Assembly: GCA_022845955.1 (NCBI GenBank)
Contig: AP025576.1
Span: 4,960,001 to 5,024,000, forward strand
Length of the DNA stretch: 64,000 bases
Source: Lachnospiraceae bacterium
GTDB lineage: Bacteria > Bacillota > Clostridia > Lachnospirales > Lachnospiraceae
Direction of reading: 5' to 3'
Part shown: piece after piece, positions 1 to 8,896 of the stretch
Layout: each line of letters opens with the position of its first letter
How positions within the stretch are numbered: the stretch's first letter is position 1
The notes under the pieces: model-generated
Seen by the model: the letters and a program-made list of their open reading frames with translations, nothing else
Database searches by the model: none
Told to the model about the DNA's origin: nothing
Translations under genes and position numbers: made by a program

Positions 1-137
1 TCACTGCCAGCATAGGCATCGCGCAGACCAACGATCCCGGCCTGCCGATTGACACCTTGATTTACCAGAGTGATCAGGCCCTCTATTTTGCCAAACAGCA
101 TGGCCGGGCGCGCTGCTGCCTGTATTCCGATGTATGA
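1..137 (+). CDS. GGDEF domain protein, C-terminal end (5' truncated by window edge)
   Basis: Reading from base 3, the first 44 residues are the tail of a GGDEF (diguanylate cyclase) domain: a TASIGIA strand, then SDQALYFAKQHGRAR, which matches the family's conserved SIG...AD.ALY.AK..GRN ending, followed by a TGA stop at 135-137. GGDEF domains make cyclic di-GMP or are degenerate sensors of it. The GGDEF active-site loop itself lies outside the window, so activity cannot be judged. The protein ends only a few residues after the domain, so GGDEF is the C-terminal module. Confidence 0.8.
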   Translation, partial: TASIGIAQTNDPGLPIDTLIYQSDQALYFAKQHGRARCCLYSDV

Positions 138-190
138 TTCCAGGCTGTTTCGGAGATTCCACTGCCAGATATACGCCATAGCGTTTTGCT

Positions 191-279
191 GTGCGTCATA
201 ACGCACGCATCCGCTTGCAGATATCTCCTGCAACTGCCGGTTGCAGGACTTCCATGCAGACGCGGTTGTGCGCAACCGC
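191..279. other. three consecutive hairpins upstream of the XRE gene
   Basis: Three short perfect stems lie in tandem between the GGDEF stop and the XRE ribosome-binding site: GTGCGT/ACGCAC (191-206), CCTGCAAC/GTTGCAGG (227-247) and GCGGTTG/CAACCGC (262-279). None has a following T-run, so none is a standard intrinsic terminator. They may fold in the 5' leader of the XRE mRNA or be a decayed repeat. No known RNA family is recognised. Confidence 0.4.
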
Positions 280-320
280 AGATAATGGTAAGTTGGAATC
301 AGATAAAGGAGGATTTTGAT

Positions 321-677
321 ATGTCTTTAGGTGAAAAATTGCAATATCTCAGAAAGGAAAAAGGAATTTCCCAGGAGCAGCTGGCTGAACAGATGACCAT
401 ATCCCGTCAAGCCATCTCCAAATGGGAACTGGACACTTCCATACCCGATGTGGAGAACATAATTCAAATCAGCAAGCTGTTCGATGTGACTACGGACTGG
501 CTGCTTATGGGTGATAGTGAGTTTCCGGAGAAACCAATTGCCCCCCGGTTTCCGCAGGCTAAAAACCAGGAAGCAAAAACGATGCTTTTAAAAGTCCTGC
601 AAATTGTATTGGTAATAGGCGGTATCGCTTTGGTCCTGCTTTTGTTCTTGCTGGGATTTTCTTTGATGCCTGTCTGA
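321..677 (+). CDS. XRE-family regulator with C-terminal membrane segment
   Basis: This is a 118-residue protein. Residues about 5-60 form a Cro/C1-type helix-turn-helix (LRKEKGISQEQLAEQMTISR, then QAISKWE and a DTSIPDV segment), the layout seen in many Firmicutes membrane-linked XRE regulators. Residues about 88-115 are one hydrophobic helix (VLQIVLVIGGIALVLLLFLL). The ATG at 321 is chosen because AAAGGAGG precedes it by about 8 bases; the longer upstream reading frame has no such site and crosses the hairpin region. It stands alone, transcribed toward a strong hairpin at 712. The target is unknown. It probably represses a membrane or stress function, but that is inference from the family. 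Confidence 0.85.
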   Translation: MSLGEKLQYLRKEKGISQEQLAEQMTISRQAISKWELDTSIPDVENIIQISKLFDVTTDWLLMGDSEFPEKPIAPRFPQAKNQEAKTMLLKVLQIVLVIGGIALVLLLFLLGFSLMPV

Positions 678-711
678 TTTGTGCTGTGCATAAGGATTAT
701 GAAGAGAGAAA

Positions 712-741
712 GCTGTCGGGATGCTTTTGCATCCCGACAGC
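712..741. terminator. bidirectional-looking terminator between convergent genes
   Basis: A perfect 13-bp stem (GCTGTCGGGATGC / GCATCCCGACAGC) with a TTTT loop lies between the ends of the convergent XRE gene and the hydrolase operon. On the minus strand it is followed by TTTCTCTCTTC, so it best serves the leftward operon; the plus-strand tail is poorer in T. Confidence 0.75.
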
Positions 742-763
742 CGTCATTTGCTTCGCTTACAAT

Positions 764-2068
764 TCAGATATCTATTACATGGCATGCCTTTTTCAGCGTT
801 CCCATCAATTCTGTTAAATAATCCGCAATTTCCATGGCATCCACATGCTGCTGCCGCCTGTATGCGGCGATCCTTGCAGTAGGCGGATACGCCATGGGAA
901 CCAGTTCGCCCGCCTCCAGCAGATTTGCCATATATTCACAGGCTTCCAGAAGATTTTCGGCATCCTGGCTGTGTTCAAAACCCTGATTCTGCCTTGCGGC
1001 ATGCAGAGTCCTTTCTGCCAGGATACAGGCTCTTCTTACATAATCTTCCTGATTTACATCAGAACGGACGGCGCTTTCTCCTCTGTTGCGGAAAAATCCA
1101 CAGATAGCGGACACGATGGACGGATCCCTGACAGTTCCGTCCGGATAAACCACTCCATGCACACGGGACCACATATCCCTGCCTATCATCAGTTCGAACA
1201 GATACCAGCCTATCTGGTATTCATCATGTAGTTCAATAGACATATCATAGGGATTGGCTCTCGCAAGACAGCACATTTCATTATCCAGGACAGGCTTGCC
1301 ATACTTTTCACCCAGCTTTTTCGCATATTCCAGCGCATCCCGCATACGTTTCCTCGTAGGAAAATAATCGTGGAATACTATCACATCAACCAGCTCGGCC
1401 GTCCCGCTCGCCTCCGTTTCGAAGATAAAAATATTCCCCACGCCAATATCATGATCCGGATCCTTGCTTTTCACATACCTGCAGAAATGTCGGACAATTT
1501 CCCATGTTTTTTCCTGTCTGTAACGAAGCAGCTCCATATCCGGACGCTTCTGATAATCCTGTACGTAAGCAGGTTCTTCTTCATACCATGTGACAAAATT
1601 GTCCGTATATCCCGGCTCATTGGCAATATCCCAGAACGCAAGCCCTTCTTCCTGTCCGATTGCCTCATAAAGTGCGTCAAAGTACCGTTCACCGATACAC
1701 CAGCTGGAAGGATCCTCCAGCGTCTTATAAATCGGCCTCAGGCCCGCTTCCAGCATAAATCCGCCCGCCGGGATTTCATCCTCACGAAACCGGAATCCCA
1801 TAAAAATAATGGGATTTGTGGTTATACCGTGTTTCCATGCCGTCTGCACAAAGTCCTTCACATTAGCCAGAAACCTGTCCGGATTCTCTTTATAAAAATC
1901 ATAACTGAGAAAAATCCGCGCACTGTTCAGACGAAGACGTTCGGCATAGCCCATATCTCTGTCCACAATATCATGATGATAATCAGCCCAGAAGGCTCTG
2001 TCATTCACAGCATCCGGCTGTGTGTAGTTAAATCCGCGCAATTTCTGATAATTAACTGTCTTTTTCAT
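764..2068 (-). CDS. clan GH-A (cellulase/GH5-like) glycoside hydrolase
   Basis: A 434-residue cytoplasmic protein without signal peptide. Two conserved GH-A signatures are visible: WDIANEP with the presumed acid/base Glu151, and KPVLDNEMCC with the presumed nucleophile Glu264. VFHDYFPT (about 232-239) resembles the His/Tyr strand of the same TIM-barrel fold. A C-terminal 100-residue helical tail follows the barrel. The exact GH family cannot be assigned by eye, and the substrate is unknown. It is the last gene of the minus-strand operon and starts 2 bases after the permease stop region (GGGGTAAAG before ATG). The hydrolase at 5684-6871 is a clear paralogue with the same motifs and the same YPDGT(V/I)RDPS segment, so the pair may attack related linkages of one imported oligosaccharide. 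Confidence 0.75.
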   Translation of the reverse strand: MKKTVNYQKLRGFNYTQPDAVNDRAFWADYHHDIVDRDMGYAERLRLNSARIFLSYDFYKENPDRFLANVKDFVQTAWKHGITTNPIIFMGFRFREDEIPAGGFMLEAGLRPIYKTLEDPSSWCIGERYFDALYEAIGQEEGLAFWDIANEPGYTDNFVTWYEEEPAYVQDYQKRPDMELLRYRQEKTWEIVRHFCRYVKSKDPDHDIGVGNIFIFETEASGTAELVDVIVFHDYFPTRKRMRDALEYAKKLGEKYGKPVLDNEMCCLARANPYDMSIELHDEYQIGWYLFELMIGRDMWSRVHGVVYPDGTVRDPSIVSAICGFFRNRGESAVRSDVNQEDYVRRACILAERTLHAARQNQGFEHSQDAENLLEACEYMANLLEAGELVPMAYPPTARIAAYRRQQHVDAMEIADYLTELMGTLKKACHVIDI

Positions 2069-2070
2069 CT

Positions 2071-2961
2071 TTACCCCTTTACTCCGCCAAGCGTAATGCC
2101 TTTTACAAAGTTATTCTGTACGAATGGATATATTACCAGTACAGGAAGGACACCTGCAATCGCCATGGCCATACGTACCGAGACCGTAGGCAGATCCGCC
2201 AGCAGGGCGGCGGCATTGGAGTCTCCTGACTGCGTCAAATACTGGATATTCTGTACAATTCGGTTCAATAGATTCTGTATGGAAAATAAATCCTGTCGTT
2301 TGTTCAGGTACACATATCCGTTGTTCCAATCGTTCCAGTAGGCTATCCCGGAAAACAGGCCGATGGTGGCAATAATCGGCTTTGCAAGCGGAACAGCTAT
2401 CCGCAGAAAGGTCTGTGTCTCGGAAGCGCCGTCAATATATGCCGCCTCCATGATTTCATCCGGAATGCTGGACGCAAAATAGGATTTCATCAGCAGGATA
2501 TTGAATCCATTCGTCACCAGTCCGGGAATCAGCAGCGCCCAGAAGGTGTCTTTTATATGAAAAACATTCACATAATTAATATAGGTTGGTACCAGCCCCC
2601 CATTAAAAAGCATGGTAAAAAATATGTAAAAGGTCAAAATCCCTTTTCCGGGCATATCCTTTTTGGAAATCGCATAGGCCAGCAGCGTTGTAACAACCAG
2701 GGACAGCAGCGTCCCTGCCGCCGTCAGTTCAAAGGAAACTGCATATGCCTTCAAAACCTGTGGGTTCTCAATAAAAATATACTTATAGGCTGCCAGGCTG
2801 AGCTTTTCAGGAAAATAGCTGTATCCGTTCCGGATCAGTGTGTTATTGTCCGTAAAGGAAGAAATAATAACAAGCAGCAGGGGAGCCACTGCCAATATTG
2901 TCATAAGTATCATAACAGTATTTCCGATAAACTGAAAGCGTTTTTCATCTTTTGATTTCAT
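2071..2961 (-). CDS. sugar ABC transporter permease, LplC/YtcP type
   Basis: A 296-residue inner-membrane protein with about six transmembrane helices. It carries the EAA loop for ATPase contact (EAAYIDGASETQTFLRIAVP, about residues 191-210) and the characteristic LplC-family end FVKGITLGGVKG. The family forms a heterodimer with an LplB-type permease and imports oligosaccharides delivered by an LplA-type lipoprotein. It is 14 bases downstream of its partner permease (2976-3920) and directly upstream of the hydrolase. RBS GAGGAGG lies before the ATG. No ATPase gene is nearby; a shared MsmX-like ATPase is expected elsewhere, by analogy with the family. Confidence 0.9.
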   Translation of the reverse strand: MKSKDEKRFQFIGNTVMILMTILAVAPLLLVIISSFTDNNTLIRNGYSYFPEKLSLAAYKYIFIENPQVLKAYAVSFELTAAGTLLSLVVTTLLAYAISKKDMPGKGILTFYIFFTMLFNGGLVPTYINYVNVFHIKDTFWALLIPGLVTNGFNILLMKSYFASSIPDEIMEAAYIDGASETQTFLRIAVPLAKPIIATIGLFSGIAYWNDWNNGYVYLNKRQDLFSIQNLLNRIVQNIQYLTQSGDSNAAALLADLPTVSVRMAMAIAGVLPVLVIYPFVQNNFVKGITLGGVKG

Positions 2962-2975
2962 AATTTTATTCCTCC

Positions 2976-3920
2976 TCAGAATAATGCGCTGTCAGGATCT
3001 ATTTTACGGACGATCAGGTTGGCAGACATTACAAGGATAAATCCGACAATAGACTGATATACGCCGGCGGCTGTGGCCATAGGCATATCATTTCTTTCAA
3101 GAAGCCCTCTGTACACATAGGTATCTATGGTCTGTGTTACCGATAACAATATGCCGCTCCGCTGGGGTACCTGATAGAACAATCCAAAATCAGAATAAAA
3201 GATGCGGCCGACAGCAAGCAATACCATCATTATGATAGTTGCCCGAAGCAAGGGCAGTGTTATTTTGGTAATCTGCTGCCATTTGGATGCGCCGTCAATA
3301 GCAGATGCCTCATATATTTCCCTGTCAAACCCCAAAATTGTGGACAGATATACAATACAGCTATAGCCGACACTCCGCCAGGTCTGCACGAATACCAGGA
3401 TAAACGGCCAGTACTTCGTTTCTGTATACCATGAAACCGGCTCAATACCGAACACAGGAAAGATTCTGGTATTCAAAAAACCATGTTCCGCACTTAAAAA
3501 AGCAAATACCAGATAGCTGATAATTACTGTTGACAGGAAATGCGGCAGCAGAATGGTGGACTGATATAGTTTTTTCCATTTGGTTGTAAGCTCGGACAGA
3601 AGAATTGCAATCGCAACCGCAATAATCACATTAAAAAATATGAACAAAATATTATAGCCCAGCGTATTTCTCGTAATAATCCAGGCATCCTGCGTTTTAA
3701 AAAGATATTTAAAATTTTTGAATCCAATCCATGGGGAACCCCAGATTCCTTTTTTGGTGGAATATTTTTTAAATGCCAGAACAAGACCCGGCAATGGCAT
3801 ATAATTATTAATAAACAAATAAAGAATACCCGGCAAAGCCATAAGGTATACGGGAATATACCTTTTGATAAGTCTTACTTTTTTCTTTGCATTTCTTCCT
3901 GCTTTTGCTGTTTGTTCCAT
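2976..3920 (-). CDS. sugar ABC transporter permease, LplB/YteP type
   Basis: A 314-residue membrane protein with about six transmembrane helices. It has a positively charged N-terminus (AKAGRNAKKKVRLIKRYIPV), a YLMALPG first helix, the WGSPWIGFKNF segment typical of LplB permeases, and an EAA loop (YEASAIDGASKWQQITKITLP). It pairs with the LplC-type permease that follows. The upstream spacer to the binding-protein gene is 119 bases and holds two stem-loops, which could lower permease expression relative to the binding protein. The substrate is inferred to be an oligosaccharide from the flanking hydrolases. Confidence 0.9.
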   Translation of the reverse strand: MEQTAKAGRNAKKKVRLIKRYIPVYLMALPGILYLFINNYMPLPGLVLAFKKYSTKKGIWGSPWIGFKNFKYLFKTQDAWIITRNTLGYNILFIFFNVIIAVAIAILLSELTTKWKKLYQSTILLPHFLSTVIISYLVFAFLSAEHGFLNTRIFPVFGIEPVSWYTETKYWPFILVFVQTWRSVGYSCIVYLSTILGFDREIYEASAIDGASKWQQITKITLPLLRATIIMMVLLAVGRIFYSDFGLFYQVPQRSGILLSVTQTIDTYVYRGLLERNDMPMATAAGVYQSIVGFILVMSANLIVRKIDPDSALF

Positions 3921-3941
3921 AGTACGCCAGCCTTTCTTTCA

Positions 3942-4023
3942 AAAAAGGAATAAGAATCTACGGGCGCTATTCCTTTTTCTTATTTTTATCCTACAGAGGG
4001 GCCCATTCCGGCAGCCCCTCTGT
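3942..4023 (-). promoter_or_regulatory. two intercistronic stem-loops between binding protein and permeases
   Basis: On the minus strand, leaving the binding-protein gene, the first hairpin has 10-bp arms (ACAGAGGGGC / GCCCCTCTGT, 3993-4023) and the second has 11-bp arms (AAAAAGGAATA / TATTCCTTTTT, 3942-3978). The second ends in a T-run and may act as a partial terminator. Such hairpins commonly set a high binding-protein to permease ratio; that role is inferred here. Confidence 0.6.
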
Positions 4024-4039
4024 AAAAACTAACCACAGA

Positions 4040-5632
4040 TTATTCGATGCCGTTTTCTGCCGCCCATGCATTCAGTGCTTCCGTCTTTGCCTCGATATAA
4101 GTATCAATGCCTGCATCCTCCAGCCTCTTATTGAGTTCAGGAATACCTACCGCAGGATCAATCATACCAAACACAAGTCCGTCCGCATATTCAGTCCATA
4201 CATTCGTTAAAGCCGTGTACTCCGCACTCACCTGTGACGAATCGAAGCTGAAGCCCAGTGCTTTGGATTTCATAGCCGCGTTATTAAACTCTTTGGTTTT
4301 TTCCCAAAGGTCAATATCATCGCCTTCCCACACATAAGTGGTATATTCACAAGGCAGCATCCATGCAGGAAGCATATTATAGTAATCCGCGTTGTCCTTA
4401 TCGACACCTTCCGGGAAAGTCACATGACCATCCTCAGATATAACATAATCTTTGCCTTCCTCACCCCAGAGTAACAGATTGGTTACTACCGGGCTGGTGT
4501 ACAGATCATTCAGGACAACCATGGCGGCTTCCGGAGCTTCCGTACTGGAATTGATGCTCCACGATGCAGCAGAAGCCTGAGAAGAGTTTACGAAATTCTC
4601 ACCCAGCTGGAATACGATAGAATCCAGATTCCCGCGTTCCACTTCTTTCTGTCGTACGATACCAGGTTTGCCGGCAGTAGCATCACACATCAATGTACCT
4701 GCAATAATCTGTGCTCCGCCATTCTGGGTCTCGGTAACAGCATCCTTTGAGATATATCCTGCCTGCTGCCACTTATACATCAATTCGCAATACTCTCTGA
4801 ACAAATCACTGGTAAACAGGTTGGATACTTCCAGGCTGTTGGCCGGATCCAGAAGTACACCAAAGTTATCTCCGCCGATTGGATCATATAAGAGCTTTTG
4901 ATTCAGATAGCCATGATTCCAGGGGTAAATTACATTGACATCCGGGTAAGCTTCATGCAGCTGTGCAAACAGCTCTGTCATTTCTTCTTCGGTAGAAGGA
5001 ATACATTCTTCTGTATTTACTCCGGAAAAATCATACCCGATTCCGTCCAGATATTTTTTATCAAATGCGATACACCACATGCCGGTTGCCAGGTCTCTCA
5101 TACAGGGAACCGCATAGAGAGAGCCGTTTACCACACAGCCTTTCAAGAATGCAGGATCAACCAGTTCCAGAATATCCTTACCATATTTGTTAATCAGATC
5201 ATCCTGGTAAAGATCGTAAGTACTCTCATTAGATACGGTATTGGAAAATCCCAGTACCCCTGAACTGAAAATATCCATCTGTTCTCCGGAAGAGAGCATC
5301 ATATTTATAGACTGTGCATAATCTCCCATATTTGCAGTCACAAACTGAACATCGATGTTGTATTTTTCCATGTAATACTCATTAATTTTTTTAAAAATCC
5401 TGTCTTTTCCCGGTACAGAATCATCACCACAGTACAGGCCAACTACAATTGTCTCACCGCCAAAATCAGTAACAGTGCTGTCAGCAGCATCTTCTCCGGA
5501 AGCGGCTGCCTCCTTTTCTTCCAAAGCAGCCTCCGCCGGCGCAGCTTCCTCTTTCTGCGGGCTTCCTGTGCATCCTGAAATAAGACCGGCTGTAAGCACA
5601 GCCCACATCAGTAACGCGAGTGTTTTCTTCAT
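4040..5632 (-). CDS. extracellular sugar-binding lipoprotein, LplA type
   Basis: A 530-residue lipoprotein. The signal peptide ends in a lipobox LISGC with Cys21 as the lipidated residue, followed by an acidic, Ala-rich linker to about residue 55. The mature domain is a cluster-type substrate-binding protein (ETIVVGLYCGDDSVPGKDRI at its start; NMMLSSGEQMDIF further on) like those that feed LplB/LplC permeases. Long members of this family (500 residues or more) usually bind oligosaccharides. RBS GGGAGG lies 7 bases before ATG. It is the second gene of the minus-strand operon, between the hydrolase 5684-6871 and the permeases. The binding protein at 10124 is similar in design. Confidence 0.9.
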   Translation of the reverse strand: MKKTLALLMWAVLTAGLISGCTGSPQKEEAAPAEAALEEKEAAASGEDAADSTVTDFGGETIVVGLYCGDDSVPGKDRIFKKINEYYMEKYNIDVQFVTANMGDYAQSINMMLSSGEQMDIFSSGVLGFSNTVSNESTYDLYQDDLINKYGKDILELVDPAFLKGCVVNGSLYAVPCMRDLATGMWCIAFDKKYLDGIGYDFSGVNTEECIPSTEEEMTELFAQLHEAYPDVNVIYPWNHGYLNQKLLYDPIGGDNFGVLLDPANSLEVSNLFTSDLFREYCELMYKWQQAGYISKDAVTETQNGGAQIIAGTLMCDATAGKPGIVRQKEVERGNLDSIVFQLGENFVNSSQASAASWSINSSTEAPEAAMVVLNDLYTSPVVTNLLLWGEEGKDYVISEDGHVTFPEGVDKDNADYYNMLPAWMLPCEYTTYVWEGDDIDLWEKTKEFNNAAMKSKALGFSFDSSQVSAEYTALTNVWTEYADGLVFGMIDPAVGIPELNKRLEDAGIDTYIEAKTEALNAWAAENGIE

Positions 5633-5683
5633 GGTAAATCCTCCCTGTTATCATAAGTAAACTATAGATTTGCTTGTTTTTAT

Positions 5684-6871
5684 TCAGTACAGACAATAAT
5701 AATCCTGTAGCTTCCGGGAAACATCATAGGCAAATTTTCGTATCTTCGCCCTATCGCGTTTTTCCTCCTGCCTGTCTTTCAGTTCAAATAATCTGGCGGA
5801 CAGTAAATCATCCATAGGAACGATTTCGCAGCACTCCAGAATATTGACACAGACCTCTGCCGCCTCCAGAATTTCATCTGTCGATGCTTCAAATTTGGTA
5901 AACAGACTCTGCTTGTCCACTGCAAGGGCTTTTTTCACCCGTTCTACCGCGGCTGTCGCATACTCTTCTCTGTTCCCCTGGGGAAGTACCCTTCCTTTCC
6001 CCCTGTTCCTGTAAAATCCGAACATAGCCACTACGACAGAAGGATCCCGTATGGTACCGTCCGGATATATTATCCCATGAAGGGGTGCCCAGAAACCTTC
6101 AATCACCAGATTGAAAATATAATAGCCGTAATGGAATTCCTCACAAAACTGCAGCTCCACATCATAAGGATTGGCACGCCCAATGCAGCCGGTTTCATTA
6201 TTGATGACCGGTTTCCCTCCCTGGACCGCCGCACATTTTCCTGCATACTCATATACCTGCCTTATATCCTTTCTGGTGGTCAGGTAATCGTGAAAGGCTA
6301 TGACATCAACCAAATCCGCCGTGGAATCCAGATGCTCTTTCAGTTCATGCCCCACCGTAATAGGCGTATCGTCATCCAATTCCCGTACCATCCGGCACTG
6401 AAGTCTCAAATCATGCTCGATTTTCCTGTACCGGGATTCATATTCCCCCTCAGGACAGTTTCTCAGATAATCATTACAGAAGGGTTCATTATAGACATCC
6501 CACATCAACAGGTTAGGTTCGTTTTTCAGCAATTGTATTATTGCAGACAAAAATTCCCGTTTGCGTTCCCATTCTTCTGCGGTCAGAAGCTCATAGCTGC
6601 GTATCTGGTTGCCGCTGGAAAAAATCGGCATAATGCTCATCCCATGTCCGGCGCAGAGACGGGCATAATCCAAGACTCTCTTTTCCACCTTTTCAGGTTC
6701 CCTGTGCCAGTCCTCCTCCCGTATCCAGGTACGGACGGAATTAATCCGCAGCCTCTGGGCAAACCCAAGTTCTCTGTCGAGCTGCTCCATAGAAACGCCT
6801 TCTCTGGGTCCATGATGGACACCACGGATTTCACTGTAATCCGATTTGACTCTGTCTTTCCAGGTTTTCAT
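5684..6871 (-). CDS. clan GH-A (cellulase/GH5-like) glycoside hydrolase, paralogue of 764-2068
   Basis: A 395-residue soluble protein with no signal peptide. It has WDVYNEP with presumed acid/base Glu129 and KPVINNETGC with presumed nucleophile Glu226; AFHDYLTTRK matches the corresponding strand of its paralogue. The start at 6871 is preferred over the ATG at 6883, because the earlier ATG overlaps GGAGG, which is the ribosome-binding site for the later one. It is the first gene of the operon and divergent from the sensor kinase at 7115, with 243 bases between; the two-component pair therefore probably controls it. The C-terminal tail after about residue 300 is helical and charged. GH family and substrate are not assigned. 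Confidence 0.75.
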   Translation of the reverse strand: MKTWKDRVKSDYSEIRGVHHGPREGVSMEQLDRELGFAQRLRINSVRTWIREEDWHREPEKVEKRVLDYARLCAGHGMSIMPIFSSGNQIRSYELLTAEEWERKREFLSAIIQLLKNEPNLLMWDVYNEPFCNDYLRNCPEGEYESRYRKIEHDLRLQCRMVRELDDDTPITVGHELKEHLDSTADLVDVIAFHDYLTTRKDIRQVYEYAGKCAAVQGGKPVINNETGCIGRANPYDVELQFCEEFHYGYYIFNLVIEGFWAPLHGIIYPDGTIRDPSVVVAMFGFYRNRGKGRVLPQGNREEYATAAVERVKKALAVDKQSLFTKFEASTDEILEAAEVCVNILECCEIVPMDDLLSARLFELKDRQEEKRDRAKIRKFAYDVSRKLQDYYCLY

Positions 6872-7114
6872 TTTTTCCTCCATTCTCTGTCAGATTTTCC
6901 GGAAACGAACCTCCGGCGGTCTTGTCATAATTCATTATAAGAAAACAATTTCATGAAAACTATGCACGCGTCTTAGGCATTGTTTCAAAATTCTTACATC
7001 TTCCGGTTTGTCAATTGCATTTCCTGACCTGTAGGATTACTATCATAGTGCCGCACTCTTTATCCGTAAGCGGTCAGAAAAATATTCACCGTATCCCATT
7101 AGAAGGAGGAAGCC

Positions 7115-8872
7115 ATGCTTTACCACAAACGGGAATATTCACTTTATTCCCAATTGATTAAAATCGTTTTGTTAATCTACAGCCTGTTTGTCATCTCCTT
7201 TTCAGCAATTTTTCTGTTTCTGAACCATAATATGCAGACTAATCTTTATAATAGCTACTGCAGGACCATTGACTATTGTCTGACGGAGATAAAAAATGAT
7301 CTGGATATTGCCAACCGTTCTGTCCTGTCAACCCTTTACAGTAATTCCGATTTGACTGAGCTTTCCTGTACCGATAATATTCTGAATATTTCAGTTTGTG
7401 AATCCAGCCTCCAAAGAACTTTGAATTCCTATCTGTTGTGCTACTCTACAGTGGACGGGCTGTTTTTCTACAGCGGACGCAATGATCGCTTCATATCCGC
7501 CGTCCGGGATCTTAATTCCTTTTTTCCCGCTTATTTCAGGGATATGCTGCGATCAGAAGATTTTTCCACCTACTATCGGGAAATACCATCAAAAAACAGC
7601 AGATATGTCCTATACCAGATAAACGGCAGGTACTGTCTTGTCCGTATGTTTACCTACAACAATATGATTGGCGGCGTGTGGGTTAACCTGGATACTATCA
7701 TGAAAAGGCTGGAACAAAGCACATCCAAAGGCACCCTGTGCGCCTTTCTCAATGCACCGGAAATGGATGCACCGGTTAGGAACCATACAGAATGCAAAGA
7801 GGATCTGAGACCTGTTCTGGAAAAGAAACGGCAGCTTGTAACCTATGCCGACAGCAGATATATGAAATTCCAAATACAGCCTGCTTTCTGTTATGGGGAA
7901 CTCCTGATTTTGATGCCTTATTCCCAGCTGCAGCAGACGCTGGATCTGCATTATAAGCTGCAGGGAGTCTTTATCGTATTGCTTACTCTCTGTTTTCTTT
8001 CCACCTTCATTCTTTTCAGCAGCCGTCTGCAGCTTCCCGTACGGGAATTGTACAGAATCTCAGAAGCGGTAAAGGACAGCTGGCAGCCTGAGAATGTAAA
8101 AGAACAGACAGTCAGCCGCTGTAAGGAAGTGCGGGAAATTAATGAAGAGGTCATACGGCTTCTTGAGCACATTAACTCTCTTGAAAACCAGGTACTGAAG
8201 GAACAGCTTCTGAAAAAAGAATATGAACTGCTGAGCCTGCGCAACCAGATATCACCCCATTTTCTGATTAATTGTCTGAGTGTGATCTCTTCCATGGCAG
8301 GAACCTCCGTCAGCCGCACCGTATTAAAATCAATGATATCCACATTGGCAGGCCATCTCCGCTATACACTGTCCACCAAGTCCTTCGTCAGCCTTGCAGA
8401 GGAGATACGTTTTGTCCGTAACTATTACGCTTTAAATAATTACCGTTATCCTGACAGCCTGACGTGTCAAATTGATATCAGAGATCTGTGTGACAATGCA
8501 GCGGTCTTTCCCTGCCTGATTCTGATGCTGAGTGAAAATTCCATAAAACATAATCTGAGTACGGACACAAAGCTGAAGCTCATCGTCTCCGCTCATGAAG
8601 AACAGGACGAAACGGGAGCAACTTATGTACATATCAGGCATCTGGATACCGGGAACGGTTTCCCGGAGCAGATGCTGGATGATCTGAACCGGCCGAATCC
8701 CGCCGTAGAAGAAATAGCCGACGGAACCCGGATAGGACTTTACAATATAAAGAGACGGATTATTCTCGCCTATGGGGATTCCCGCGGAAATATCCGTTTT
8801 TCCAACAATACCGCTATGGGGGGAGCACAGGTAGATATTATTATTCCATATATTCCCTATCAGGATTCCTGA
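7115..8872 (+). CDS. YesM-type membrane sensor histidine kinase
   Basis: A 585-residue kinase. TM1 spans about 16-36 and TM2 about 283-303, enclosing an extracytoplasmic sensor of about 245 residues. A HAMP-like linker leads to the His-kinase motif RNQISPHFLINCLSVIS with phosphoacceptor His382, the signature of the LytS/YesM class. The N-box (LMLSENSIKHNL), a DTGNGFPEQ G-box and IGLYNIKRRI follow. AGAAGGAGG precedes the ATG. It is followed 24 bases later by its response regulator. This class usually senses an extracellular sugar or a loaded binding protein and activates the adjacent transport operon; here that would be the divergent 764-6871 operon and perhaps the importer at 10124. Confidence 0.93.
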   Translation: MLYHKREYSLYSQLIKIVLLIYSLFVISFSAIFLFLNHNMQTNLYNSYCRTIDYCLTEIKNDLDIANRSVLSTLYSNSDLTELSCTDNILNISVCESSLQRTLNSYLLCYSTVDGLFFYSGRNDRFISAVRDLNSFFPAYFRDMLRSEDFSTYYREIPSKNSRYVLYQINGRYCLVRMFTYNNMIGGVWVNLDTIMKRLEQSTSKGTLCAFLNAPEMDAPVRNHTECKEDLRPVLEKKRQLVTYADSRYMKFQIQPAFCYGELLILMPYSQLQQTLDLHYKLQGVFIVLLTLCFLSTFILFSSRLQLPVRELYRISEAVKDSWQPENVKEQTVSRCKEVREINEEVIRLLEHINSLENQVLKEQLLKKEYELLSLRNQISPHFLINCLSVISSMAGTSVSRTVLKSMISTLAGHLRYTLSTKSFVSLAEEIRFVRNYYALNNYRYPDSLTCQIDIRDLCDNAAVFPCLILMLSENSIKHNLSTDTKLKLIVSAHEEQDETGATYVHIRHLDTGNGFPEQMLDDLNRPNPAVEEIADGTRIGLYNIKRRIILAYGDSRGNIRFSNNTAMGGAQVDIIIPYIPYQDS

Positions 8873-8896
8873 ACCTAAAACATAAGGAGATACCGA

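Noticed and set aside
1370..2341. A 323-residue plus-strand frame opposite the first hydrolase and permease
   Set aside because: It is antisense to two well-supported genes, rich in Ile/Phe/His/Cys as expected for a shadow frame, and lacks a ribosome-binding site.
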